Below, piece by piece: positions 7,023 through 13,621 of a stretch of DNA of 15,853 nucleotides; the stretch's first letter is position 1, and every line of letters starts with the position of its first letter. Under the pieces are notes generated by a model. That model was not told the origin of the DNA. It made no database searches and worked only from the letters and a program-made list of their open reading frames with translations. The translations under genes were made by a program, and so were the position numbers. The stretch comes from an uncultured bacterium (lineage in GTDB: Bacteria > Bacillota > Clostridia > Lachnospirales > Lachnospiraceae): assembly GCA_905215405.1 (NCBI GenBank), contig CAJMQE010000083.1:1-15853 (forward strand), in the 5' to 3' direction.

Positions 7023-7041
7023 TTCGCAAGATAAATGCGAA
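7023..7041. repeat. Inverted repeat in the leader of the effector-binding gene
   Basis: TTCGCA and TGCGAA are separated by 7 nt, 20 nt upstream of the start codon and just above the ribosome binding site. It could be an mRNA hairpin or an operator. There is no U-tract, so it is not a terminator. Confidence 0.45.
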
Positions 7042-7090
7042 ATAACGGCTCCTGTTCTGCTATTCATTTTTACTACGCAGTCATCATAGC

Positions 7091-7120
7091 AGTATAAACA
7101 TGTCATCTGTATGTCATGTT
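7091..7120 (-). promoter_or_regulatory. Candidate promoter and dyad upstream of the effector-binding gene
   Basis: The minus strand shows ATGACA (7117-7112) and TATACT (7096-7091) with a short 15-nt spacer, a weak sigma-A-like pair. A perfect dyad, AACATG-N12-CATGTT (7097-7120), overlaps the spacer and -35 box, the usual place for a repressor site. This is inference from position and symmetry only. Confidence 0.3.
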
Positions 7121-7159
7121 CATAAAAAAGAAATAGATAATTTTATGCCGATGAATTGT

Positions 7160-7282
7160 CTTAGGATTTATGTTCTTGAAATTTATATTTGTTCTAAAAT
7201 CTATATTTGTCGTAGGATTTATATTTGTCTTAGGATTTCTATTTATCTTAGGATTTATATATTCTTAGGATTTATATTTTTT
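7160..7282 (-). repeat. Degenerate 18-bp tandem array overlapping the 3' end of the WYL regulator gene
   Basis: Seven units of 15-19 nt resemble ACAAATATAAATCCTAAG on the minus strand. The first unit contains the last codons and the TAA stop of the WYL gene. Spacings between the CCTAAG-like cores are 17, 18, 18, 18, 18 and 15 nt. The array is AT-rich, lacks dyad symmetry and has no spacers, so it is not a CRISPR. Confidence 0.85.
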
Positions 7283-8173
7283 ATGGATTCCCTTGGTCAA
7301 CTGACACAATTCATTGCGAAGTTCCAAAGGCTCCAATAGTTCTGCCTGATTACCAAAGCTCAGGATCCATCCAAAAAGACTCTGCTTATCAGCGAATCCT
7401 GCTTTCAGAAGAATCCTACCATCTTTGTATGGTTCCAGACTTTCCGGTCCGAATTCCTCAATCAGACGCCATTTCATTTCTGGCTCAAAAACTGCTTTTG
7501 CCATGAACCGCTCTGTAAAGATCTTTTGTGGTGCAGGATACATGTCTGCTCCCTGTCTTGGTATAAATGTTTCCTTGCACGCACTTAACTCCAGCATCCG
7601 GTTCAATTTGAACATCCGAAATGCTTCTTTTTTGCGGCAATACCCCCATACATACCAGGATGCCCACTCAAAGATCAGCATACAGGGTTCCACGACCCGG
7701 CTGCTCTCTCCCTTCGGCGAAAAATAGCGAAAGCTGATCAGAGAGGACTCATCAATCGCCTTCTGGATCAGCTCTATTTTCGAGGTCAGTTTATTCTTAT
7801 GCCAGGAAGACAGATTGATCATAATGTGCTGATTAGAGCTCAGAATTTCAGGATTTCCAGCCGAAAGTTTCTCCATCAGCTGCTGATATCTCTTGTTACT
7901 ACTTACACTGTCAAGACTTTTTAGGCCTGCCAGAATTGACTGCATTTCTACTGAAGAGAGCAGGGTCCTGTCGAGTTTGAACCCTTCCATAATCGAAATA
8001 CCTCCCCCGTGTCCCTGCTGAGTCACCAATGGAATACCTGCCTTACATAGATCCTCAATATCCCTGTTGATCGTTCTTCTGGATACTTCGAACTTTTGTG
8101 CAAGTTCCGGTGCACTCACCTGTTCCTTCTGTGCCAGTATTGTTAAAATTCCTATCAGACGATCGATCTTCAC
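7265..8173 (-). CDS. HTH-type (DeoR-like) WYL-domain transcriptional regulator
   Basis: A 302-aa YafY-type regulator. Residues 1-60 form a winged helix-turn-helix (KIDRLIGILTILAQKE, VSRRTINRDIEDLCKAGIPL, then a GGGISI wing). Residues about 137-200 form the WYL domain (SLISFRYFSPKG, then EWASWYVWGYCRKKEAFRMFKLNRM); the signature triad here is W173-Y174-V175. A WCX-like C-terminal part follows. WYL proteins act as ligand-sensing or nucleic-acid-sensing repressors or activators. The start is GTG, with AGGAGG 8 nt upstream. It lies about 200 nt downstream of the MATE gene on the same strand, so it may control that pump, itself, or both. It is unusual in having a different tandem repeat array at each end. 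The C-terminal KKYKS-stop is encoded by an A6 run followed by the first repeat unit. Confidence 0.93.
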   Translation of the reverse strand: MKIDRLIGILTILAQKEQVSAPELAQKFEVSRRTINRDIEDLCKAGIPLVTQQGHGGGISIMEGFKLDRTLLSSVEMQSILAGLKSLDSVSSNKRYQQLMEKLSAGNPEILSSNQHIMINLSSWHKNKLTSKIELIQKAIDESSLISFRYFSPKGESSRVVEPCMLIFEWASWYVWGYCRKKEAFRMFKLNRMLELSACKETFIPRQGADMYPAPQKIFTERFMAKAVFEPEMKWRLIEEFGPESLEPYKDGRILLKAGFADKQSLFGWILSFGNQAELLEPLELRNELCQLTKGIHKKYKS

Positions 8174-8224
8174 GCTGTTTTCCTCCTGCTTTTTTCTATC
8201 AGCTATCTCTGCTCTGTTACATCC

Positions 8225-8300
8225 TGTTTATCCCTTGTTTTTCTTTGTTTATCCCCTTTTTATTCCTTGTTTATCCCTTGTTCATGCCTTGTAAATGCCT
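8225..8300 (-). repeat. Seven-unit 11-bp tandem array upstream of the WYL regulator
   Basis: Seven consecutive 10-11 bp units resemble AGGGATAAACA on the minus strand, 52-127 nt upstream of the GTG start. Two units are identical to the consensus and the rest differ at one to five positions. The 11-bp period is close to one turn of B-DNA, so equivalent bases would face the same side of the helix. Confidence 0.85.
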
Positions 8301-8373
8301 CTGCTTACTCCCTCTTTCTGGGATGTTTGATTCTTACATACTTACCGCTCTTTTTGACATAAGATTCTACTCA

Positions 8374-9765
8374 TCAGTCTGGAAGCACCACGATCTTGGT
8401 CCTTTCTATCGTTCTCATAAAAAATACTGAGATCACACAGGCAATCGCTTCCGCCAGTGGAAATGCTATCCATATGATCTGCTGTGCATTTGAAAACCTG
8501 CTCAGCACCCATGCCAGTGGAAGTGCAATTACAATTAATCTTAACATGGAAATGATGAGGGATCTCACTCCATTTCCCAATGCCTGAAAGATTCCCTGAT
8601 ATGCAATGTTGGCACCTGCAAACAGATATCCGGTAGTTATGATTCTGACTGCATAGATGCTGACCTGTCTGGACTCACTGGAAATCGAGAAAATCCCGAC
8701 CAGCTGCTCTGCAAAAATCTGCAGACCGATCAGCCCAAGCGCCATGATGATCAGGGTATCCACCATTCCATACCAAATTCCTTCTCTGACTCGCTTTTTA
8801 TCTCCAAGGCCGTAATTAAAACCGATGATCGGTATCATTGCATTGTTCATACCAAACGCTGCGAAAAACACGAACTGCTGTATTTTATAGTATACACCAT
8901 AAGCGGTCACTGCGGATACAGAAACCAGTCCAAGAATAATATTAACCCCATAGGTCATAAATGACATCAGTGCCTGCATTAAAATTGCTGGAAAACCGAC
9001 TTCATAGATCTGTCTGATGATCCTGCCCTGCGGTCTGAGATATTCTGGCCTTGTATCCACATCACGATTGTACCGGAAGTGAAATACTGCATCTAATAAA
9101 AATGAAACACACTGTCCGATCACGGTCGCATAAGCAGCTCCTTCGATTCCCATGGCCGGGCACCCCAGATATCCAAAGATCATAATTGGATCAAGAATCA
9201 TATTCGTCAGTGCTCCGGCAATCTGCGCAATAGTTGTCAGAGTTGTTCTTCCCGTCGCCTGTAACAACTTTTCAAAGACGAGATACATCGTGACCCCGAA
9301 GGAACAGATTGTACAGATTCTTAAATAAGAACTGCCAAGTTCCAAAATAATAAGATCCGTTGTCTGCGTCTTCATGTAACTATCAACTCCTACTATTCCA
9401 AACAGCAGAAATACCAAATAGGTACATGCACCAAGGAAAATAGAATTTCCTGCAATAGCACTCGCTTTTTGCCTGTTTCCTTCTCCAAGACTCTTTGAAA
9501 GAAGTGCATTGATACCGACTCCTGTACCAACCCCAATCGCCACCATCAGCATCTGTACCGGAAATGCGAGTGTCAGTGCATTGACTGCATAATCCCCCAT
9601 ATTCTGAATTGCCGGTGTATCCTTCATACAACTTACAAAATAACTGTCCACAATATTATAAACTGCCTGTAACGCCATGGAAATAATCATCGGAAATCCC
9701 ATGACCAGCATCAGTCTTCTGACAGGTGCCGTACCCATCCTGTTCATTTCTGCATTTTCCTGCAT
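8374..9765 (-). CDS. MATE-family efflux transporter
   Basis: A 463-aa integral membrane protein with about 12 hydrophobic helices in two similar halves. The N-terminal signature is typical of MATE transporters: RRLMLVMGFPMIISMALQAVYNIVDSYFV (residues about 16-44), with a second-half equivalent around FPAILMQALMSFMTYGVNIIL. MATE pumps export cationic drugs or metabolites using Na+ or H+ gradients; the substrate cannot be read from sequence. The start ATG has GAGG 4 nt upstream and a stronger AGGAGG 12 nt upstream. The WYL regulator is next downstream, about 200 nt away. The upstream region holds an inverted repeat but no clear promoter. Confidence 0.95.
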   Translation of the reverse strand: MQENAEMNRMGTAPVRRLMLVMGFPMIISMALQAVYNIVDSYFVSCMKDTPAIQNMGDYAVNALTLAFPVQMLMVAIGVGTGVGINALLSKSLGEGNRQKASAIAGNSIFLGACTYLVFLLFGIVGVDSYMKTQTTDLIILELGSSYLRICTICSFGVTMYLVFEKLLQATGRTTLTTIAQIAGALTNMILDPIMIFGYLGCPAMGIEGAAYATVIGQCVSFLLDAVFHFRYNRDVDTRPEYLRPQGRIIRQIYEVGFPAILMQALMSFMTYGVNIILGLVSVSAVTAYGVYYKIQQFVFFAAFGMNNAMIPIIGFNYGLGDKKRVREGIWYGMVDTLIIMALGLIGLQIFAEQLVGIFSISSESRQVSIYAVRIITTGYLFAGANIAYQGIFQALGNGVRSLIISMLRLIVIALPLAWVLSRFSNAQQIIWIAFPLAEAIACVISVFFMRTIERTKIVVLPD

Positions 9766-9804
9766 CTTTCCTCGTAACCTCCTGTATGTAGATTATTATG
9801 AAAT

Positions 9805-9828
9805 CCTGTAGTGCTTTATTTTTACAGG
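9805..9828. repeat. Inverted repeat in the MATE gene leader/promoter region
   Basis: CCTGTA-N12-TACAGG, about 40 nt before the MATE start codon. A further copy of the half-site (minus-strand TACAGG, 9781-9786) runs into the AGGAGG near the start. Operator or mRNA hairpin; not proven. Confidence 0.4.
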
Positions 9829-9872
9829 TCTTTTCTCTTTTTAGAACACTCGTAATACACATGTCATCCCCG

Positions 9873-9918
9873 TAAAATAAAAAAAGATGCGTAACTCCAT
9901 ATCTGGATTTACGCATCT
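9873..9918 (-). terminator. Intrinsic terminator after the ZIP transporter gene
   Basis: A perfect 10-bp stem (9885-9894 with 9909-9918, AGATGCGTAA/TTACGCATCT), extended by TCCA/TGGA inside the loop, is followed on the minus strand by a long T-rich tract (9873-9884). It lies 62 nt after the ZIP stop codon. Confidence 0.92.
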
Positions 9919-9979
9919 GCTACTCGATTCCTGTCTATTTTATCGGTGTAATTTTCAAAAGTCAAGTTTTGTTTTTCAT

Positions 9980-10756
9980 TTATCCAAGTGCAACATCAAA
10001 CACCATCATCACAATAAATCCGACTCCAAACCCAATCGGACCGATGTTAGAATGCTCTCCCTGTGTACTTTCCGGTATCAGCTCTTCCACGACTACATAG
10101 AGCATAGCTCCCGCTGCAAATGCAAGCAGATATGGCAGAACCGGAACGATAAATCTTGTCAAGAGCACGGTAATAAACGCTGCCACAGGTTCAACAACAC
10201 CGGACAATGTTCCATACAGAAAAGCTTTTCCTGCCCCTTTCCCTTCATTTTTCAAAGGCATCGAAATAATGGCTCCCTCTGGGAAATTCTGTACTGCGAT
10301 ACCAATTGCAAGTGCCATTGCCCCAGCCAGTGTAATATTGCTATTGCCAGTCTTCAGTCCTGCGAACACGACTCCGACCGCCATTCCTTCTGGAATATTA
10401 TGCAATGTTACTGCCAGCACCAGCATCGTGTTCTGCCCCAAACTACTCTTGAGCCCTTCCGGTTTATCACTTTCCCTGTGCATATGCGGAATAATTCTGT
10501 CCAATAGAAGCAAAAATGCCATGCCAAGTGCCAGGCCTGTTGCCGCTGGTATAAATGCGAACCGCTCCATCGCCTGTGATGATTCAATAGAAGGAAGAAG
10601 CAGTGACCAGACCGCCGCCGCGACCATGACTCCTGATGCAAATCCCAGAAGTGCTTTATTTAACTGATCCTTGATCTTGTTGCGAAGTAAAAATACGCAT
10701 GCCGCGCCCAATGTGGTGCCTGCAAAAGGAATCAGGATTCCAATGATGATATTCAT
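9980..10756 (-). CDS. ZIP-family divalent metal transporter (GufA/ZupT-like)
   Basis: A 258-aa membrane protein with about eight hydrophobic helices, the usual ZIP count. The two metal-binding helices carry HNIPEG (119-124) and QNFPEG (156-161), the hallmark pair of bacterial ZIP proteins, followed by GVVEP (186-190) and EELIPE (224-229). The loop at 89-104 contains HMHRE. ZIP carriers bring Zn2+, Fe2+ or Mn2+ into the cytoplasm; which metal cannot be told here. The start was set at this ATG because AGGAG lies 6-7 nt upstream; an ATG eight codons earlier lacks a site. It has its own terminator downstream, and the CarD gene upstream is also terminated, so it is probably monocistronic. No clear Zur or Fur box was seen. 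Confidence 0.94.
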   Translation of the reverse strand: MNIIIGILIPFAGTTLGAACVFLLRNKIKDQLNKALLGFASGVMVAAAVWSLLLPSIESSQAMERFAFIPAATGLALGMAFLLLLDRIIPHMHRESDKPEGLKSSLGQNTMLVLAVTLHNIPEGMAVGVVFAGLKTGNSNITLAGAMALAIGIAVQNFPEGAIISMPLKNEGKGAGKAFLYGTLSGVVEPVAAFITVLLTRFIVPVLPYLLAFAAGAMLYVVVEELIPESTQGEHSNIGPIGFGVGFIVMMVFDVALG

Positions 10757-10860
10757 ATCTCTCTCCTGCCAATCTTTCATAAAATAATTCTTTACTATCA
10801 GTATTTGCCAGAAAAGAAATTTTATTTTGACAATTTAGTGCATCCCCTAAGAAAGAAAAC

Positions 10861-10889
10861 AAAAAAAGGTAATGGCTTATGCCATTACC
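10861..10889 (-). terminator. Intrinsic terminator overlapping the end of the CarD-family gene
   Basis: A perfect 9-bp stem, 10868-10876 with 10881-10889 (GGTAATGGC/GCCATTACC), has a 4-nt loop and seven Ts on the minus strand. The TAA stop codon (10877-10879) is in the loop, so the 5' arm is coding sequence. Confidence 0.93.
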
Positions 10890-11395
10890 CCGCTGAGTTT
10901 TTCAACTCTTTCACTAATATAGTCCTGTACCTGATTTCGGTCCATGTCAAGTGACAATGCCAGTTCTCCATATAAAAGATCCTCTGCAAGATTCAGATAC
11001 CGTTCATCGAGTGCTGTCACCTTTTTGCCATCCTCAATTCTGGATTGCTTTCTCAGATACAGAGTCTTGATTATCTTAATGTATTCTCTGCTGTCACAGG
11101 TCTTTATCACTTCCTTATAGATCTGCTCTCTGCTTTTTTCATCAGCGACCCATAGTAATTCGATTGATGGAATGCTGTCGATCAATTCCACTGCTTCCTG
11201 TCTGCTCAGTATTTCACGCATCTTTACTTTTGTATTATCAACTGGAGTAAATACCCTACTTCCACTTACATAGACCGGTTCCAGTGTATAATACTCTCTC
11301 TTTGTATCTGCACCTGCCATATGCATAGGTCCTGTCTCAGCGACTTTACAAACTCCATTGTTACTGCTTACGATATAACTTCCTACCTCGAACAT
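10877..11395 (-). CDS. CarD-family transcriptional regulator
   Basis: A 172-aa protein. The first 60 or so residues are the CarD/CdnL/TRCF RNA-polymerase-interaction domain: an opening strand (MFEVGSYIVSSNNGVCKVAE), a YYTLEPVY strand and SRVFTPVDN. The rest is the helical C-terminal domain (REILSRQEAVELIDSIPSIELLWVADEKSREQIYKE, then KTLYLRKQSR, LAEDLLYGELALSLDMDRNQVQDYI). CarD-type proteins bind the RNA polymerase beta subunit and stabilise or alter open promoter complexes, often in stress or ribosomal RNA control. The gene is flanked by terminators on both sides and has a 242-nt upstream gap, so it is likely transcribed alone. AAGGAG lies 11 nt before the ATG. The last four codons and the stop form half of the terminator. 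Confidence 0.93.
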   Translation of the reverse strand: MFEVGSYIVSSNNGVCKVAETGPMHMAGADTKREYYTLEPVYVSGSRVFTPVDNTKVKMREILSRQEAVELIDSIPSIELLWVADEKSREQIYKEVIKTCDSREYIKIIKTLYLRKQSRIEDGKKVTALDERYLNLAEDLLYGELALSLDMDRNQVQDYISERVEKLSGVMA

Positions 11396-11620
11396 ATAAT
11401 CAAATTCTCCTTACTGTTGCCCTGATTGTCATCTTTTCCTTGTCTCTATTCTATTTTAACAGAAAAAAACTATTTTCGTAAGCTTTTTTATGTAAACCAG
11501 ACTTTTTTTGTTAGAATTGCCCCATACTGGTTCAATTATTCTTATGCATTTTTCCCATAAAATATGTCATTCCTTTTCTTCCTGCCACATGTAATCAGTC
11601 ATTTTCCTGTCTCTAGATAC
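11396..11620 (-). other. Upstream region of the CarD-family gene
   Basis: An AT-rich non-coding stretch that must hold the CarD promoter. The best candidate is TAAAAT on the minus strand within a 15-mer (11445-11459) that is also present twice in the repeat array at 14691-14786; its -35 match (TTACGA, 17 nt upstream) is poor. An inverted repeat AACCAG/CTGGTT (11495-11500 with 11527-11532) encloses a T-rich loop. No gene is visible. Confidence 0.4.
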
Positions 11621-11653
11621 AAAAAAAGACATAGATGTTAATCATCTACGTCT
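11621..11653 (-). terminator. Intrinsic terminator overlapping the end of the DUF134 gene
   Basis: An 11-bp stem (11627-11637 with 11643-11653, one G-U pair) has a 5-nt loop and is followed by seven Ts on the minus strand. The TAA stop (11638-11640) is in the loop, so the last codons form the 5' arm. Confidence 0.92.
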
Positions 11654-12129
11654 CTTTCCATCTTCATGCAATGTCTGTGACAATGCTTCCTGCAGAATTG
11701 TCCACTACAGGATTTTCTGCATCCGATCTTATCCGAACCACATTTTGGACAGCTGTATGTTCCCTGCCTGATCTTAGCAAGATTTTCATAACTTTCCTTC
11801 CATTCAAAGTGACAGTCCTGACAGATCACAGCACAGATATTCCGGGTATAATTGCCGCCTTCAATATGGATCACTTTTCCATTGACCAGACTATCTGCGA
11901 TCTTTTCTCTTGCTGAAAGCAGAATTCTCTGAAATGTCGGTCTGGATACTTCCATTCGCTCAGCGCATTCCGCCTGCTCAAGTCCCTCCAGATCCTTTAA
12001 TCGTACAGCTTCCATTTCCTCCAGCAAAAGAATATTGACGTCTACACCATCTTCTTTTTCCTCTGCTGGAACAAAAAACGGAACCGCAGGAATATGATCT
12101 ATTTTACGTAACTTCGTTGGTCTTGCCAA
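11638..12129 (-). CDS. DUF134-family predicted DNA-binding protein with Cys-rich tail
   Basis: A 163-aa protein. The N-terminus MARPTKLRKIDHIP and the block ILLLEEMEAVRLKDLEGLEQAECAERMEVSRPTFQRIL (about 33-70) are typical of DUF134 (UPF0251), which contains a sigma-70 region 4-like helix-turn-helix. The C-terminal part adds a zinc-ribbon-like pair, CQDC (C103, C106) and CPKC (C127, C130), then a dense Cys/His tail (C137, C141, C146, C150, C154). The function of DUF134 is unknown; a metal- or redox-sensing regulator is inferred. DUF134 genes are commonly next to NifX/NafY-like genes, as here (74-nt gap). The start is TTG: AGGAGG lies 8 nt upstream and no better start is available. Confidence 0.88.
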   Translation of the reverse strand: MARPTKLRKIDHIPAVPFFVPAEEKEDGVDVNILLLEEMEAVRLKDLEGLEQAECAERMEVSRPTFQRILLSAREKIADSLVNGKVIHIEGGNYTRNICAVICQDCHFEWKESYENLAKIRQGTYSCPKCGSDKIGCRKSCSGQFCRKHCHRHCMKMERDVDD

Positions 12130-12203
12130 ACCTGATACCTCCTAAACAAAACAGATTCCTATATTATAGCCCACTTTAAATTCCAGCACAAGCAAACATC
12201 TTT

Positions 12204-12608
12204 CTAATGTTCACAAGAACCATTTCCACATCCATGTTCACCACATGTGTGCTCATGTCCATCATGTTCATGCTCATGATGACTACAGCGTACGTTTGGA
12301 TTGTAATTCAAACTATCATTCAAATATGCTTCAACTACCTCATCAGCATTTCCTGTAACACCGCCAAATACCTGAATATTACATTCTTTTAGGGCGGCAA
12401 TTGCGCCTCCACCGATTCCTCCGCAGATCAGTGTGTCCACTTTGCATTCGTTCAAAAGCGTTGCCAGTGCACCATGTCCACTACCATTGGTATCCATTAC
12501 TTCGCTACTGACGATCTTCTTATCCGCTGTTTCGTAGATCTTGAACTGACTGCTGTGTCCAAAATGCTGAAATACCTGTCCATTTTCATATGTTACTGCT
12601 ATTTTCAT
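12204..12608 (-). CDS. NifX/NafY-like dinitrogenase iron-molybdenum cofactor-binding family protein with His/Cys-rich tail
   Basis: A 134-aa protein. Residues 1-105 form the NifX/NafY/VnfX cofactor-binding fold: MKIAVTYENG, HFGHSSQFKIYE (15-26), CGGIGGGAIAAL (62-73) and FGGVTGNADEVVEAYL. In nitrogen fixers this fold carries FeMo-cofactor or its precursor. No nif gene is in the window, and similar stand-alone proteins occur in non-fixing anaerobes, so a general Fe-S or metal-carrier role is more likely. The tail (108-134) is packed with His and Cys and ends CSHHEHEHDGHEHTCGEHG then CGNGSCEH, a likely metal-binding arm. The start was chosen because GGAGG lies 8 nt upstream. It is first in a two-gene unit with DUF134 and has a strong promoter. 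Confidence 0.9.
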   Translation of the reverse strand: MKIAVTYENGQVFQHFGHSSQFKIYETADKKIVSSEVMDTNGSGHGALATLLNECKVDTLICGGIGGGAIAALKECNIQVFGGVTGNADEVVEAYLNDSLNYNPNVRCSHHEHEHDGHEHTCGEHGCGNGSCEH

Positions 12609-12639
12609 CTGCTTATCCTCCAAGTTTCCTTTTCACCTT

Positions 12640-12667
12640 ATTATAGACTATTATGAGCATATGTCAA
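12640..12667 (-). promoter_or_regulatory. Sigma-A promoter of the NifX-like/DUF134 operon
   Basis: Perfect consensus boxes on the minus strand: TTGACA (12667-12662), 16-nt spacer, TATAAT (12645-12640). They lie 31 nt before the start codon of the NifX-like gene. This is the best promoter match in the window and implies strong basal expression unless repressed. Confidence 0.8.
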
Positions 12668-12687
12668 TAACTACATTAATTTTACAT

Positions 12688-12957
12688 TTATTCTCTCTCC
12701 CAAATCGTGACCGAAATCATATCTCCTGGCTGTTTTCCGATCTTTTCCCTAATATCCTTTCGGATACCTATGATATGATTTACCGTCTTCATACGGACAA
12801 GACTGCCATCATAGGGCACTCCATCAAATGTTGCATGTACCTTGACCCTTCCCTTTCCAAACTCCTGCCCTACATCAAAAGGAAAATCGATATATGCTCC
12901 GTTGATATCTGGTACTTTTTTTATAACTGCCTGAAATTCATATATTTTCTCATTCAT
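12688..12957 (-). CDS. DUF1905 domain-containing protein
   Basis: An 89-aa protein that fits DUF1905 over its whole length: YEFQAVIKKVPDINGAYIDFPFDV, GKGRVKVHATFDGVPYDGSLV, then HIIGIRKDIREKIGKQPGDMISVTIWE. This is a small beta-barrel-like domain of unknown function, sometimes fused to a YdeI-type OmdA domain, which is absent here. It starts 34 nt after the terminator of the hemerythrin operon, which leaves no room for a separate promoter in between, so it may depend on read-through. A GGTGAGG site directly precedes the ATG. Confidence 0.88.
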   Translation of the reverse strand: MNEKIYEFQAVIKKVPDINGAYIDFPFDVGQEFGKGRVKVHATFDGVPYDGSLVRMKTVNHIIGIRKDIREKIGKQPGDMISVTIWERE

Positions 12958-12990
12958 GCCTCACCCATCTCCATTCCATTGTTCTTCACC

Positions 12991-13032
12991 AAAAAAACAG
13001 GAACACCAGCGTAATCTTTACTGGTATTCCTG
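12991..13032 (-). terminator. Intrinsic terminator after the hemerythrin operon
   Basis: A 12-bp stem (12998-13009 with 13021-13032, one G-U pair) has an 11-nt loop and is followed on the minus strand by seven Ts (12991-12997). It begins 15 nt after the hemerythrin stop codon. Confidence 0.92.
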
Positions 13033-13046
13033 CATCCGCATTTCTT

Positions 13047-13616
13047 TTACTTGATTTCCTGTCCATATTTTCTTTCCAGCTCTGCAAGCAGTGCAAGGTA
13101 CTTTTCCTGTACGCCCTGCTGTGCTGCTTCCTTTTCAAATACTTCTGTCTGTTCATTGACGTCCGCAAGTACTTCAGGCTTTAACTGCTTCTGTGCAAAT
13201 GTATAGACAACTGTATTTTCCTTCTCAATGTGTCTGTTCAGAAGATCTACATATCCACTGGCATTCATAATAATATCAAGCTTTGCATCCAAGGAAGCCT
13301 CTTCCTTATATGCGGTTATTGCTTCCTCCAGCTGTTTCATATGAAGTCTGCCCAGATCATGTTCTACAAGCATACCGTTTCGAATCAGCTTGTCCGCAAG
13401 GGGACCCATTTCCTTTAACATACGGTCAAAAAGAATTTTTTCTTCTTTTCCATGATGTTGTTTATCTGCATAATTACGTCCAAAATCCACCAGACTGTAG
13501 AGATCTGCTATATCCGGATCCTGTCCCTGCATCAGCAGGATACACATTTTTCTGACTACCTGATTGAATCTTATAATATTATCATGTTCTTTTTCCAGTA
13601 TTTCAATTCCGTACAT
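13047..13616 (-). CDS. Hemerythrin HHE-domain protein
   Basis: A 189-aa protein with a hemerythrin-like four-helix di-iron domain over residues 1-140. Likely ligands are H11 (EKEHDN), H54/H55 with E58 (DKQHHGKEE), H86 (VEHDLGR) with H92, and H129 with E133 (RHIEKEN), the expected order for a carboxylate-bridged di-iron site. A helical tail of about 50 residues follows. Such proteins bind O2 or NO, or act in iron-centre repair as in RIC/YtfE/ScdA. It is the third gene of a compact operon: 5 nt after the 203-aa gene, which itself follows the DUF1858 gene by 4 nt. In ScdA/RIC an N-terminal Cys domain is fused to the hemerythrin; here the DUF1858 gene may supply that part as a separate chain (inference). 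Confidence 0.93.
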   Translation of the reverse strand: MYGIEILEKEHDNIIRFNQVVRKMCILLMQGQDPDIADLYSLVDFGRNYADKQHHGKEEKILFDRMLKEMGPLADKLIRNGMLVEHDLGRLHMKQLEEAITAYKEEASLDAKLDIIMNASGYVDLLNRHIEKENTVVYTFAQKQLKPEVLADVNEQTEVFEKEAAQQGVQEKYLALLAELERKYGQEIK

Positions 13617-13621
13617 AACTC

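Noticed and set aside
7160..7282. CRISPR array
   Set aside because: The units are directly adjacent, degenerate and without spacers, and no cas gene is present. The same applies to the arrays at 8225-8300 and 14691-14786.
7100..7339. Plus-strand peptide with repeated Ile-Tyr-Ile segments
   Set aside because: It is only the translation of the AT-rich 18-bp array plus the antisense end of the WYL gene.
9887..10507. Open frame of 206 codons on the plus strand
   Set aside because: It is antisense to the ZIP transporter gene and its terminator; composition is Cys/His/Ser-rich with no domain.
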